From assembly GCA_022592435.1 (NCBI GenBank), contig JABYQS010000095.1:1-64000 (forward strand): a DNA stretch of 64,000 nucleotides, read 5' to 3'. Source of the DNA: Cerioporus squamosus. Lineage: Eukaryota; Basidiomycota; Agaricomycetes; Polyporales; Polyporaceae. How positions within the stretch are numbered: the first letter of the stretch is position 1; every line of letters starts with the position of its first letter. Made by a program: the position numbers and the translations under genes. Below are positions 32,763 through 45,300 of the stretch, piece by piece. The notes under the pieces are model-generated. The model made no database searches and was not told where the DNA came from. It saw only the letters and a program-made list of their open reading frames with translations.

Positions 32763-34904
32763 ATGGCAAGATTCCAGTCCCTACTCTCCTTCGTCACCCT
32801 CCTCTTCGCCGTCTCAGCCTATGCTGCCATTGGCCCTGTCACCGACCTCACTGTCACCGATGCCAACATCAGCCCCGATGGCTTTAACCGTGCCGCGGTC
32901 GTGGTTAATGGTGTGTTCCCCGCGCCGCTCATCACCGGCCAGAAGGTAGGGCAATGTCACTTGAAGTCCTCTCACCTCTGAGTTCACCGTGCTTACCGCC
33001 GCTTTGATAGGGGGACCGCTTCCAGTTGAACCTCGTCAATCAGATGACCAACCACACCATGCTGAAGACTACTAGTATCGTATGTGGCGGGATTGTTCTA
33101 ACCCCTGCTTGAGCGCTCAAACATGTACCTCCTCTAGCACTGGCACGGCTTCTTCCAGAAAGGCACCAACTGGGCTGACGGTCCTGCCTTCGTGAACCAG
33201 TGCCCGATTGCCAGCGGAAACTCCTTCCTGTATGACTTCCAGGTGCCCGACCAAGCTGGTGAGTCACCTCAGCCGACGGTTTCCTTATACTCTCTGATGT
33301 CGCGTATCTTCCAAGGCACCTTCTGGTACCACAGCCATCTGTCCACTCAGTACTGTGATGGTCTGAGGGGTCCGTTCGTCGTGTACGATCCCGCCGACCC
33401 CCACCTCGGCCTTTACGACGTCGACGATGGTAATTGTCTCCTATACGTGGGGTCTCCAGGGTATGGTCTGACGAGCCTTCTCAGACTCGACCGTCATCAC
33501 TCTGGCCGACTGGTATCATGTTGCTGCCAAGCTCGGTCCGCGGTTCCCGTACGTAACTCGATCCATTCACCGAAACACGTGCTCACTCGGATATGACATT
33601 CAGGCCCAGTTCTGACTCGAACCTCATCAATGGTCTTGGTCGTAGTCCCTCAACCCCGACGGCCGATCTGGCTGTCATCAGCGTCACTCAGGGAAAGCGG
33701 TATGTGTCATGCACTGAATTCTCAATCATGAACAATATTCAACCGCTACTTCCTCAGGTATCGGTTCCGTCTCGTGTCGATCTCGTGCGACCCCAACTAC
33801 ACCTTCAGCATTGACGGCCACCAGCTGACCGTCATTGAGGCCGACGGTATCAGCACCCAACCTGTTACTGGGATTGATTCCATACAGATCTTCGCTGCTC
33901 AGCGTTATTCGTTTGTGGTATGTTTACTTCAATGCATAGCAGTCTTCACAAATTCATGCTGACATTTGGATCGCTTCATAGCTGACCGCCGATCAGCCTG
34001 TGGACAACTACTGGGTCCGTGCCAATCCGAACTTCGGTAACACCGGTTTCGCCGGTGGCATCAACTCGGCCATCTTGCGTTACGATGGCGCACCCGCTAT
34101 CGAGCCTACCACGAATCAGACCGGCACGAACCTGCTTCTGGAGACTGACCTTCACCCGTTCACCCCCACGCCAGTGGTACGTAGCCTCTCCCAGTGGCTG
34201 AAAGGCCATTCACAATAACTCATGTGCCTCCAGCCCGGCAACCCCACTCAGGGTGGTGCCGATTTCAACCTCAACCTGGCGTTCAACTTTGTGCGTATAT
34301 TCCTATGCTCAGCCCTGTATCTCGCTAACCACTGTTTCTCTAGAATGGCACGGACTTCTCCATCAACGGCGCCACCTTCACTCCCCCGAGTGTCCCGGTC
34401 CTGCTGCAGATTATCTCCGGTGCCAACTCGGCCCAGGACCTCCTCCCCTCCGGCAGTGTCTACGCACTCCCGTCTAACTCTTCGATTGAGCTCACCTTCC
34501 CGGCCACCGCCGCTGCTCCCGGTGCCCCCCACCCCTTCCACCTGCACGGTGTAAGTCCCCTCGTACTGCCCAAAGCCGACCGACTTGATGCTCACAACGT
34601 GCCCTCCCTCTAGCACGCCTTCGCTGTCGTCCGCAGCGCAGGTAGCACAGTCTACAACTACGACAACCCCGTCTATCGCGACGTCGTGAGTACGGGTACG
34701 CCTGGGGACAACGTCACGATCCGCTTCCAGACGGACAACCCGGGCCCGTGGTTCCTCCACTGCCACATCGACTTCCACCTCGACGCCGGCTTTGCGGTCG
34801 TATTCGCAGAGGACATCCCCGACGTCGCTTCCGCGAACCCCGTGCCCCAGGCATGGTCTGACCTCTGCCCCATCTATAACGCGCTCGATCCCAGTGACCA
34901 GTAA
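32763..34904 (+). CDS. Laccase (secreted multicopper oxidase)
   Basis: The signal peptide [21 protein letters not shown] is followed by [20 protein letters not shown], the canonical N-terminus of mature polypore laccases. All four copper-binding segments are intact: [48 protein letters not shown] (split by an intron) and [17 protein letters not shown]. The residue ten after the copper-1 cysteine is phenylalanine, the arrangement associated with high-redox-potential laccases. About nine to ten introns interrupt the gene, and the frame is intact throughout. The C-terminus is YNALDPSDQ. The enzyme oxidises phenols and lignin fragments while reducing oxygen to water. It converges on the beta-xylosidase gene, a lignocellulose neighbour. 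Confidence 0.97.
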
Positions 34905-35185
34905 ATCAACTTGAAGTCGGGTTCCTGACAGGTTAAGATCGGGTGTCAGTATTTATCGCATTTCTGATACTTTCGTTTATCTGGATACTTGTCCTTCCTT
35001 TGGTAAATCATCGGCTGTCTGGTATTCGTGCGGACTTAGTTGTATGTATTGTACCATGTATTGGGTTGAAATAAAGTGGGATGCTATTCAAGCGACAAGT
35101 ACAGCTATCTGACCGGATACATTATGCTGGTCACAAACGCGAGCATGCTACGCGCCAACATGCCCTTAACGGACTACAGATAAAC

Positions 35186-37777
35186 TCAAGAGCTCGAGTC
35201 AGAAGGCCAATCCGCAATCTTCGTGGCCTGACCAGTCAACACGAACGTGTGCTTCAACTCGCCGCTCGTGTCCAGCGCCACTGTGTACGTCCCCGGATAC
35301 ACCCACTTCGCCCCACTCTCGTCCGCGCGCGCGATCGCGCCCAGCGTCACTGGCAGCTCCGCGACGGAGCTCTTCTTCGGTGCGAGCCCGTGCACGCGCG
35401 TGTACGACACGAGCTGCTTGTTCGGATGAGGAGCAGGGCCAAAGCTCCCGCTAACGAACAAGAGCGCGACGTAGTCGGAGGTGACCTTCCCCGTGTTCGT
35501 GACGCGCACCGCGAACGTGTCGAGCGGCGCGAGGTCAAGGAACGCGGCGCTCTGCTTGCCCTTCGACACGAGCTGCGCGATGCTGTATGAAGTCGTGAGA
35601 CCGCGCGGAGCACTTGCCCATGCGAAGGAGAATGTCGTGTAGTGCAGGCCGAAGCCAAACTCGAAGACGGGGGTGCCGGTATACCATTTGTAGGTGCGAC
35701 CCGGGTTCGTCGAGCTCGGACGGAGCGTCATGTCCGTCATCGGGACCTGATCGGCATACGCTGCGGGGTACTGCGTGATGGGGAGGCGGCCTGCGGGCGC
35801 CGCCTTGCCTGTCAGGATGTCAAAGAGGGCTGTGCCGCCGCTCTGACCGGGGTATCCGCCCCAGATGATCGCGTTGACCTGCATGAAATGGGACGAATAT
35901 CAGTTCAGTGGTCGCAGATATGTCGGTCACAGGGCGGGGACCAGGACGCATATGCACATATGCGACATGCCCAGACAAAGACATGACGTACCGCGCGACT
36001 GCTTTTCAGCGCCGTGTCGTCGAGCTGTCCTCCACCGAACTGCGCCACGATTAGAGGTTTCCCCACGCGCTCCAGCTCCGCGACAAGGTCAAGCTGGTTC
36101 CCGGGCCATGTTACGTTCAACCTGTCGACCTCCTCGCGCTCAACTGTCTCGTCGAGACCTCCGGCGAAGATAACTGCGTCCGCTCGCTTCGCGGCGGCCA
36201 CTGCAGCTGGGAAACCGCTCGTGTCGTTGCGGGTGGTCACGTTCGTCCCGAAGACGTATTCGACCTCGAAGCCGGCCTGCTGTGCACCAAGCAGCGGACT
36301 GACGAGGAATGGCGCAACACCGAAGTAATTGCCTTGTAGGAGCCTGGTAGCGTTTGCCCAAGGCCCGATGAGCGCGAGCTTGCGAATGCGCTTAGAGAGT
36401 GGGAGGACGCCGTCGTTCTTCAGCAGAACCATGCCTTCCACCGCGGCGGTGTGAGCGAGCTGTTGCGCCTCCGGGGTGTTCACGTCCGACCATCCAAGCT
36501 GTCGATACGGTTGAGACTCGGGAGGGTCGAAGTAACCGAGCCTGCGCAACAACTTAGCATATGCACCATAGCCTGGGTAATGTGCGCATACCTGACGAGC
36601 GAAGCGTACTGGCGGGCGGCAGCTCTCTTGAGATCGGTGGAGTTGATCAAGCCTTGCGCCAGAGCATCTGGAAGGTAGGTAGATGAGAACGTGCCACAGT
36701 CGATATCCGTGCCGGCGAGAAGCGCGTCCGCTGCCGCCTGTGCTGGATTGTCGGTGTAGTTGTGAGGAGTGTAGATGTTCTGGACAGCGTCGCAGTCACT
36801 CGTCACCCATCTGTCATCCGTGAAACCCCAAGTATCCCTGAGGATGTCCTGAAGAAGGAAGCTATTCGCGCATGCTGGGATCCCGTTGACGGCATTATAC
36901 GAACACATCACGCTAGCGACCTTCGCATCGCGGACACACGTCTGGAACGGGGGGAGGTAGTAGTCGGACAGGTCCTGCTGGGTGACCTGAGCGTCGAAGC
37001 CATAGCGCACGATACCCTCCCAGTTGTCCATATCGTATGCAGCGAAGTGCTTGCAGTCGGCGACGACCTTGAAGTACGGCTTCGGGTCGACTCCCCCTTG
37101 GAGGCCTACGATGAGGTTGTAGACATATTGCTGCAGATGTAAGGGATCTTCTCCGGGTGTCTCCTGCCCACGGCCCCAGCGAGGATCCTTGAACGCTGTT
37201 GGTTGTGTACCAATCAGCAACGATGTATGACGTCATCGCAAACAGGTACGCACGGTTGATATTCGGTGTCCAGTAGTCCAGTCCAGCACGACCAGCATTG
37301 TTGAAGGCCCGACCCTCAGTACTCACGATAGTAGCTACGGCCTGAATGAGAGGATCGTCGAAAGCTGCACCCATGAGGATAGGCTGGGGGAAGGAGGAGG
37401 CATAGCTGAATTCGCCCGAGGGGGCGAAGGTGACACCGGGACTTTGGGCAACGCCATGCTGGAATGCATGTCAACCTTGGACGTCTACGCTATCGAAGGT
37501 TATCACATACAAGACCTTCGGACCACCAGTTATACGCTGGAAGACCGAGACGAGGAACACCCGGAGAGGCATTGACAGTGTTGTTCGTCAGCTCCTCGTC
37601 TGTCCACAGATCGATCAGGGCCCGAGCTCTGGTTATGGGGTCTTTCGTTGTATCGCAGACTGTGTTGTTAGCGAGAGGCCCATTGACGCAATCTGGGAAG
37701 CCGTACGCCCGAACAGAGGTTGTGCCCACCGCAACCGCGGCGAGTAGCGTAGACAGACGACGCAGCCCGTTCGCCAT
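35186..37777 (-). CDS. Glycoside hydrolase family 3 beta-xylosidase (secreted)
   Basis: The start at 37777 yields a signal peptide MANGLRRLSTLLAAVAVG ending before YGFPDC, the typical mature N-terminus of fungal GH3 xylosidases. The upstream in-frame ATG at 37837 is disfavoured because a TTTAAA box sits at 37840-37845. Conserved segments are LPAYNWWSEGLHGVA, NPFKDPRWGRGQETPGED, CKHFAAYDMDNW and VMCSYNAVNGIPAC. The nucleophile loop is RWVTSDCDAVQNI, with the catalytic aspartate in SDCDAV. Further segments are EGMVLLKNDGVLPL, IIWGGYPGQSGG and the fibronectin-III-like C-terminal domain (VRVTNTGKVTSDYVALLF). Four introns all splice in frame. It removes xylose from xylo-oligosaccharides. Its 3' end faces the laccase gene 281 bases away. 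Confidence 0.95.
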
Positions 37778-38181
37778 CCAGAGAGGCAGGAAGCTCAAGA
37801 CGGAGATCAGCGAGCAACTCCATCGTTTCTTCGCCAACTTTTAAAGCCTGGTCGGAGGCAATCTGGCCTACTGGCAGAGCAGACGGAGCATGGAGCGGCT
37901 CGCAGGGAAAGCGAAGAGCAGCAAGAGCATCGAAGAAGGTCAGCTGAAGCGGTCAGAAGATGAAGTCAAGGTGCATGCGAAGCTCGTTTTGGCCTTTTCG
38001 CGGGACGAACGGGAGCTCGCCCAGCGCTCGCAGCGAAGATGGCGGCAGGAGGCAAGCAGCGAACTTGATGTGACGCCATGTCACACTCTCCGACAACCCA
38101 TCAGCCGATCGCACAGCCAAATGTGGCGGCGTGGATGTGCGTCGTCCGTTGTGGCAACAAACCACCCGGGCTCGCTCTTCC
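37778..38181. promoter_or_regulatory. Divergent promoter region, beta-xylosidase and BSP-like gene
   Basis: A TTTAAA box at 37840-37845 serves the xylosidase. No clear core element is seen for the plus-strand gene. Confidence 0.4.
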
Positions 38182-39104
38182 ATGCCACCACCACCTCCGC
38201 ACGACCCAGAGCCGCAATGGCCAATTCCAACGTTCAACCTCCGGATTGAGGACATCGCCCATCCCGGGGCAAAGCTCTTCCTCGACCACATCCGTCCAGA
38301 CGAGGCGTTGCGGAACGCCGTCGTCACGGTGTGCACCTGGCTCTACACGCCAGAATCCGTCCCAAGAGAGTGAGCCATGTATTCCATGCTATCAGAACAG
38401 CGTCAGATTGACACAGTCGCCCTCCTATATCCGCCTGCTACTCCTTCCGATGCCGTCACCGCCCATTGGAAACCATTTCTCCGCGGTCACGCTGGTCGTC
38501 CGTATGACGCTTCCCCGCGGGTGCCCGCGCCGCCGCCGCCAGTGTTCAATGCGTTACGCTCGTCCTCCGGCCCATGCCCGGCGTCGCGCACACCTTCGGC
38601 TCTCCGACGCACAAGGAGATCCACTTCTCGCTCGATCACATTCGCAACTCTCAGTCACGCGCCAAGGACGAGATCCTCGGTGTCCTCGTCCACGAGATGG
38701 TCCACTGTTACCAATACAACGGGCAGGGAAAGTGTCCCGGCGGCCTGATTGAGGGTATCGCAGGTTTGTCTATTCTTGCGGCTCCCCGCTCGAGCACATG
38801 CTGTCGAACTCACCGTTGCATTGCGCGGCCCGCAGACTGGGTGCGGTTGAACGCCGGACACGCTCCCCCGCACTGGAAGCGGGAGACGGACGGTGACTGG
38901 GATGGTGGCTATCAGAAGACTGCCTACTTCCTGGAGTGGATCGAGGGCCGGTACGGAGACGGGTCCATCAAAGAGCTGAACGAAGGCTTGAAGGACAAAG
39001 AGTATGACGAGCAGGTGTTCAAGGATGTCACGGGTCGCAAGGTCTCTAAGTTATGGAAATTGTACAAGGCGCACCTGGAGGAGGTCCAGGGCCCGACTCT
39101 CTAG
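38182..39104 (+). CDS. Plant-type basic secretory protein (BSP) family, metallopeptidase-like
   Basis: Three exons, joined by introns at about 38371-38545 and 38764-38832, give a protein of about 220 residues. It begins MPPPPPHDPEPQWPIPTFNLRI and contains GVAHTFGSPTHKEIHFSLDHI. The zinc-like motif is VHEMVHCYQYNGQG (HEMVH, an HExxH site) followed by PGGLIEGIADWVRL, APPHWKR and AYFLEWIEGRYG. That succession is the signature of the BSP/PBSP domain, first described in plants and also found in fungi and bacteria. It is believed to be a peptidase of the gluzincin or related type. No signal peptide is seen, so it may act inside the cell. The start is chosen as the first ATG in frame with the conserved block. 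Confidence 0.8.
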
Positions 39105-39320
39105 CGTTGTATCACTGTCTTACCGGATACCCGTCGTGTATGTACTTCTGGATGTCTGTCGGATTACATGGATGTAAACATTATGGCACAGGCGACGATT
39201 CGTCAGATACTAGTAGGACGGTGACGAGCACGCTGTTGGGATATGGGCAGGTCGTGTAGACGGCAACACTCCAGACTGGTGTTATCGCTGGGTTGCGCTC
39301 CTCCACCTAGAAGTACGTAT

Positions 39321-40351
39321 CTACTTCGCCTTTGCAAACTTCGCCTTCTCCTTCTCCACCGTCTGGTTCCAGAGTAGCCGGTAAACCCATCCTCTCGGGA
39401 ACTGCCGCAATAACCAAACCAACGTACTCCCAAATCCTATGGAGAAGTATCTCGGAGGGTCCTTCCGTAGCACCTTGCTTACGAGTCCCCGCGCATACAC
39501 ATCCAGGGGTGTGCCGGCCGAAGTGCGCGCCGGGTCGAACTGAGCGGCGATGACGTCGACGTAGTCGGTGTAAAGCGTTGTCGGGGGCGGGCCCGCGTTC
39601 TGGCTCTCACGCTTGATGATGTCCGAGCGCGCCCCTCCCGAAGAGACGAGGACGACCAAGATGTTGAACGGGAGGCATTCCATGTAGATCGCGTCGGTGA
39701 TCGAGTGAAGCGCAGCTTTGGAGGCGGAGTATACACCCGCGAAAGGATAGGCCCTGTGAGCGCAAGGTCAGGCCCGAGACTCTGCGAATGACGAAGAGAT
39801 CGACGTACAGCTCGCCGAGGAACGAGCCAATGTTCACGATTGTCCCGCTCTTGCGGGCAGCCATATGAGGGATAACGGCTCGAGAGGTGCGGATGGTTCC
39901 GAAGACGTTGGTATCGAACGTCCGTTCAATGCGCTCATCGTCCAAGTCTATGACAGGTCCTGCAAATACGGTCAGGCCCTATCCCGCTCTGTCGGTAAGC
40001 CAGAGTAAGTCATGCTTGCCTGTGCACGTCATTCCAGCGTTGTTGACCAACATGTCAATGCGCCCTTCCTTCTCGACGATCTGCGCGATCGCCGTCTTGA
40101 CACTGGCGTCGTCCGTGACGTCCATGCGCAGACGCTCGATGTTCGGATGGGTCAACGCAGCCATAGACTCCAACTTCCGCGCAGTCGCGTAGACTTTGCA
40201 GCCTCTCGACGCGAACTCCTGACATCTAGAACAGAAGTGTCAGCTACGACCATGCATAACTGACGGACGTAGTTGTGAGGTCTACTCACAGTGCGAACCC
40301 GATGCCGCCTTCGGAGCACCCGGTAATGACGACTACTTGAGGATTTGACAT
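39321..40351 (-). CDS. Short-chain dehydrogenase/reductase, Ayr1-like, copy 1
   Basis: The nucleotide-binding motif is VVVITGCSEGGIGFAL (TGxxxGIG), followed by RLRMDVTDDASVKTAI, MLVNNAGM, GTIVNIGS and the active site YSASKAALHSI (YxxxK). The C-terminal region LRKDPPRYFSIGFGSTLVWL and RGWVYRLLW is typical of the Ayr1 branch (1-acyl-dihydroxyacetone-phosphate reductase and relatives). The substrate is uncertain. An intron at 39960-40019 has a GC donor (CAG/GCAAGC) and a TTGCAG acceptor; the GT alternative breaks the frame. A TATATAAG box lies at 40451-40458, about 100 bases upstream. Head-to-tail paralogue of the next gene. Confidence 0.88.
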
Positions 40352-40450
40352 ACTTGTGGAGCGCCCAATGGTTTGTGACTATGACCTATGAGAGGTCGGA
40401 GGGGGGAGAAGGCTGTAGTAGAAACTCCACCTTTGGACACCAGGAGTCCC

Positions 40451-40458
40451 CTTATATA
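40451..40458 (-). promoter_or_regulatory. TATA box of SDR copy 1
   Basis: TATATAAG on the minus strand, about 100 bases upstream of the start at 40351, within the 607-base gap between the two dehydrogenase genes. No other feature is seen in that gap. Confidence 0.55.
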
Positions 40459-40958
40459 TGTCTTCCGCGTTGAACATGAGAATTTCTTCGGCAGGGCGGT
40501 AGTAAGATGTTGAAAACCGCCGCTCACTAGGCAGGTAACCGGGATGACGGACCTGCAAGTTGGGGGTATGAGACGCCTCAACTCGGAGAATCGCAGGCTT
40601 AGTAACGGGCGGGCTCGGGCGGTTCATGCGATGCGTGCTCTCGAGAAGCCCGTTGTCGGGATTGATAAGCCAGAAGGCGGGCGCTCGCCATCAGGCACTG
40701 CGAGCGTGTCGACGCAAAGGTCGAGATTCAGAATATTGTTCAACATGGGTGAGTCTGTGAAGCCAGGTTAAGCCGAGTATGGCCTGGTTCGCGGGCTGAG
40801 GACGGCGCGTATATTCTGGCAATGCACTTCTCGTCGTTAGCCCCGCAATTGGTGACTGGTCGAAGTCAATTCTGTTACGCTCTCCCTGACTCCACTCTCA
40901 TAGTTACGATCGACGCACAGTGAACAATGGCAGATGTGCGAGCATACGAGGCTTACAA

Positions 40959-41985
40959 TCATTGTGATCTCCTCCGGGTATGGGCCGCCTTCTTCGGCCC
41001 CTCTCCCATCTGCCTCCAGAACCAGCGTAGGACCCAACCACGAGGTAACCATTGGAATAATCGGTTCCATCCCGACATCGACGCAAGGGTCAGATACCTC
41101 GGAGGGCGTGCTTGGAGGGCAGCACCGGCAACCTTTCGAGCAAAGACATCCGTGGGCATCGGCTGGGAGCTCTGGCTGGAGTCCATCTTCTTTAACATGG
41201 AGTCGATGTAGTCGCTCCAGAGGCTCCCAGGGGGTAGGTGGAGACGTCCGCCCTGGTTGGCGACGATGTTGGACTTGACGCCGCCTGGGGCGACGAGCAC
41301 GACGTCGATATTGAGCGGGGTGCATTCCATGTATAGGACGTCGGTGATGGAGTGTACCGCGGCTTTGCTCGAAGAGTAGAGACCGCCGAAGGGGATGGGG
41401 CTAGGGAGCGGTGCGTGAGGGACTAATATAGTACTGGTATGAGGACCACTCACACTTCGCCGTCTATGGAGCTGATGTTGACGATTGTACCGCGTCTACG
41501 GGAGGCCATATGAGGAATGACGGCCTTGGCCATACGAATGACCGAGAAGACGTTCGTATCATATGTGTGGATGAATTCTTGCATGTCGATATCGACGAGG
41601 GGTCCTGCGCCCATTCGATCAGTACTTTGAAACCACAGGCGCTTGGGACAGTGGACGGACCGGTATTCGAGATCCCAGCATTGTTCACCAACACATCTAT
41701 CTGGCCCTCGTTGTGGATCACCGTATTCACCACCTCCTTGACGTTGTCGTCTTTCGTGACGTCCAGCGCGAGCTTCTTGACGTTTCCATGTAGAAAGCCG
41801 TCCATTGCTTCCACTCTACGAGCGGTAGCATAGACGATGCATCCCCTTGAAGCGAACTCCTCAGAGCTGCCACACAGTTAGCATGAAGTCACAGGAAGAT
41901 GAGGCCATACGCACAGCGCGAAGCCGATACCGCCCTTCGAGCATCCAGTAACAAGGACTACGACCTTGCTGGTGTCGCTGGACAT
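40959..41985 (-). CDS. Short-chain dehydrogenase/reductase, Ayr1-like, copy 2
   Basis: The motifs are VVLVTGCSKGGIGFAL, KLALDVTKDDNVKEVV, VLVNNAGISNTG, GTIVNISSIDGE and YSSSKAAVHSI. Introns sit at the same three places as in copy 1 (after FAL, after NTG and after GE), but here the second intron has an ordinary GT donor. The C-terminus LQARPPRYLTLASMSGWNRLFQWL matches the PPRYFSIG block of copy 1. The active-site residues are intact. Upstream, 337 bases separate it from the divergent FCP1 gene. Together with copy 1 it represents a local duplication in a family that reduces lipid precursors or steroid-like ketones. Confidence 0.88.
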
Positions 41986-42322
41986 CGTCGATGAGAGCAA
42001 GGTATCAGGATTAGCCGAGGTTGGATTAACAGCTATCAACGGTCATCGCCATCAGACATGCCTCGTGACGCCACAAGGCACAGCTGGTGAGCATCGAGTT
42101 GGGCCCGCGCGCGGAAGCCACGAATGGGCGAGCCTGGACCATCGCTGGCGTTGAGTGACGGATGAGGCAGTCGCCAAACAAGGGGCAACAGGGCGAGCGT
42201 CTCCGGGACGGGAGCCGGATCGGGGAGGGCGTTGGGAGCGATTGTGCTGCGTCCTCCGAGTCTTGTTCATACGGCGCGGATATAGCCTGCGCGCGGCCAG
42301 TTTCTAGCCGACAGCACTGTCC

Positions 42323-45300
42323 ATGTCCTCCCCCTCCGAGCTCTTCCTCCCGCCCTCGCTGCCCTACCCCATCAAGGTCGTCTCCCTCGCCGTCCAGCCC
42401 AACGCCGACGTCCAGCGCGGGTCCCGCCTCCTCGACTACTCCTTCACACATACTGCCCCCGACGCGCGCCCCGAACTCCGCTTTGGCACCTGGGACTCTC
42501 CCGTCGAGGGCACCGTCTCCAGATGGTCCATTGCCAAGGGCGACACCATCTCCCACCGTCGCGCTCGCGAGTCCCCCGCTCTCCACATCCTCGAGCCCTG
42601 CAAACATGGCGTCCAGCTCGGCGGGCTCTGTTGTCTCTGTGGGAAGGACATGACAAGGTTCGTGCTTACCCATCCGCGCGTCGGGTCCTTCGCGTACGGT
42701 ACCTTCGTCTCATGTCCGTTCTCAGTTATGATTACACCGGGTACTCGGACGCGTCCCGTGCGTCGATCCAGATGACGCACCTTGCCAACGGTCCCCTTGT
42801 CTCCCTCGAGGAAGCCCAGCGCATAGAGCAGGAGACCGCACAGCACCTCTACCGCTCCCGCAAGCTCTCCCTTATCGTCGATCTCGATCAGACCATCGTC
42901 CATGCCACCGTCGATCCCACCGTTGGCGAGTGGATCGCCGAGGGTGAGGCCTGGGAAGCGCGCCAGGCCAAGAAGGCTGCTGGGACGGAGGAGAAGGAGC
43001 TTGAACCTGGTGAAGCCGAAGCCGACGCGGATGACGAAGTCAACCCCAACTGGGAAGCACTGAAGGACGTCAAGAAGTTCAGGCTAGGCCCCGAGGCGCT
43101 CGGTCAACCGCATCAGCGGAACAAGGGCAAGGGGAGGGAGAAGCACATCGAGCAGGAGGGCTGCATGTACTATATCAAGCCGCGGTACGTACCTGTCGTC
43201 AATGTGCTCATCGCGGTCCACCTAACGCGACCGCAGTCCTGGCTTGCTAGACTTCCTGCAGACCATGGCCACCAAGTATGAGATGCACGTTTATACCATG
43301 GGTACGCGTGCTTACGCAGAGGAAGTCTGCGCCGCCATCGACCCTGGCGGCAAGATCTTCGGTAACCGGATCCTCAGTAGAGACGAGAGCGGCAGTGAGC
43401 ATTACGCTTGTGACATCGCGAACTGTGGCGCTGACATGGACCCATGAGGTTTGACGCAGAAGAGTTTGCAACGTCTCTTCCCATGCGACCAGTCCATGGT
43501 GGTCATCATTGACGATCGTGCAGACGTCTGGGAATGGAGCCCCAACCTTGTCAAGGTCATACCATGTGAGTCGCTCGCCAGGATGATGGCACCTTACCTG
43601 ACACATCTTCGCAAGATGACTTCTTCGTCGGAATTGGCGACATCAACTCCGCATTCCTGCCCAAGCTGCAACCATTAGCACCCGTGATACCCCCTCCTCC
43701 ACCCCCCACTACGGCCGATCCCTCTGGACCCGAACCTACAGAACCCGCTCCTGATGCCGATGATGACGACGACGACGACGAGTCTGACCTGGAAGAAGAA
43801 GACCTCTTAGAGTCGTCCGACAATTCCCCTTCAAATACGCAAGAGGATGATGTCGCCTCGCTACAGCAGGACGAGATGCTCAACCAGAACACGCTTGCTC
43901 TTGAAGCTCAGTTTGAAGAGCGCCCGCTGGCGAAGAAGCAGGAGGAGCTTCAGCATGAGAGTGCTGATCAGGCGGCGAAGGACGCCGAAGAGCCTCTCCG
44001 GAAACTGCTGCCCCGCAGAATGGCGACGGACCGCACAATCCTGAGCACAAGAAGGAGAAGCCTGTCCGCAAGGCGCTCCTCAAGAATGATGATTCGGAGC
44101 TTGAGAGGGTCAAGAAGGTACGTCCCGCCCCTGTTTGGTCCCACATTCAGCTTGCCGAGCTGTCTTCACAAGATTCTGGATCTCGTACATGAGCGTTTCT
44201 ACGCCGCCTATGAGGCCCGCAAGCCCGAAGATGAGCATAAGTCGCCGAAGAAGAAGCACGGGAAGCATCCCGAAGCTCCCGTCGAGTACGACGTCCGGGT
44301 ATGTTCGTTGCATTATTGGTGCAGAACCAGCGCTGATACAGCACAGACCATCATTCCGCGGATGCGATCGGATACATTGGCGGGCTGTCGCATACTCTTC
44401 ACAAGTATCGTGCCCACTGGCGTGCGGCCGGAAACCACGGAGATCTGGAAGACAGCAACGGCCTTCGGAGCGGAATGCTACACCGAGCTCACGCCCCTCA
44501 TCACGCATGTAGTCGCGGCCAAGGTATTCTTCTTCGTCACATCGACTCCCCACGAAGCTCACCATATGCGCACAGCTTGGCACCGAGAAGATCTACCGGG
44601 CGCGCAAGATGCCCTACATCAAGATCGTCTGGGTGCAGTGGCTCAACGACTCGATCGCGCTCTGGCAGCGGCAGGACGAGACCCCGTACCTCGTCGAACC
44701 CGAGCCGCCGAGTGCGACGGAGGGCGGGAGCGGCGCGGCGCTTGCGAGTCCTCATTCGGATCCTCAGCAGATCAGTTCTGACCCGGAGCCGGATGCAGAT
44801 GACTGGGACGAACTCCTCGAGGGCGCGGGGAGGGCGATCGGGCCGATTGGCGTCCAGGGTCCCGGGGACGACGAGGGGCTCGAGCTCGACGAGGTTGACT
44901 GGAACGCCATCAACGACGAGGTCGAGGCGGCCATGAACGAGAGCGAGGACGACGGGGAGGGGGAGGGGGACGGCGCGAGTGTGAAGAGTGGGATGTCGGA
45001 GGATGATGGGTCGTGGACGGACGAGACCAACAGTATCATCAGGTGCGTTCTTGCGACGGACCGTGTGTTGACGTGCGTGCTCACGCGTGTGTCGTGACCC
45101 TCAGCAGTACCACGTCGTCACCCCGATTAAAGCGTAAGCGGGTTCGAAGCCTTACGCCGTCGGATATTGCCTCTCTGAACAGAGCCGACTCGGATGCGCT
45201 GCGCTCCCCTCTTGCGAAGCGCAAGAAGCTCGCTTTGGAGCGATCGGGTGCCTCGCGGCTGAAGGAGGCGATCACGGCAGAGCAGCTGAAGACCACCCCG

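Noticed and set aside
35081..35590. Plus-strand frame of 169 codons over the beta-xylosidase 3' end
   Set aside because: It is antisense to the well-conserved C-terminal domain of the GH3 enzyme and has no motif of its own.
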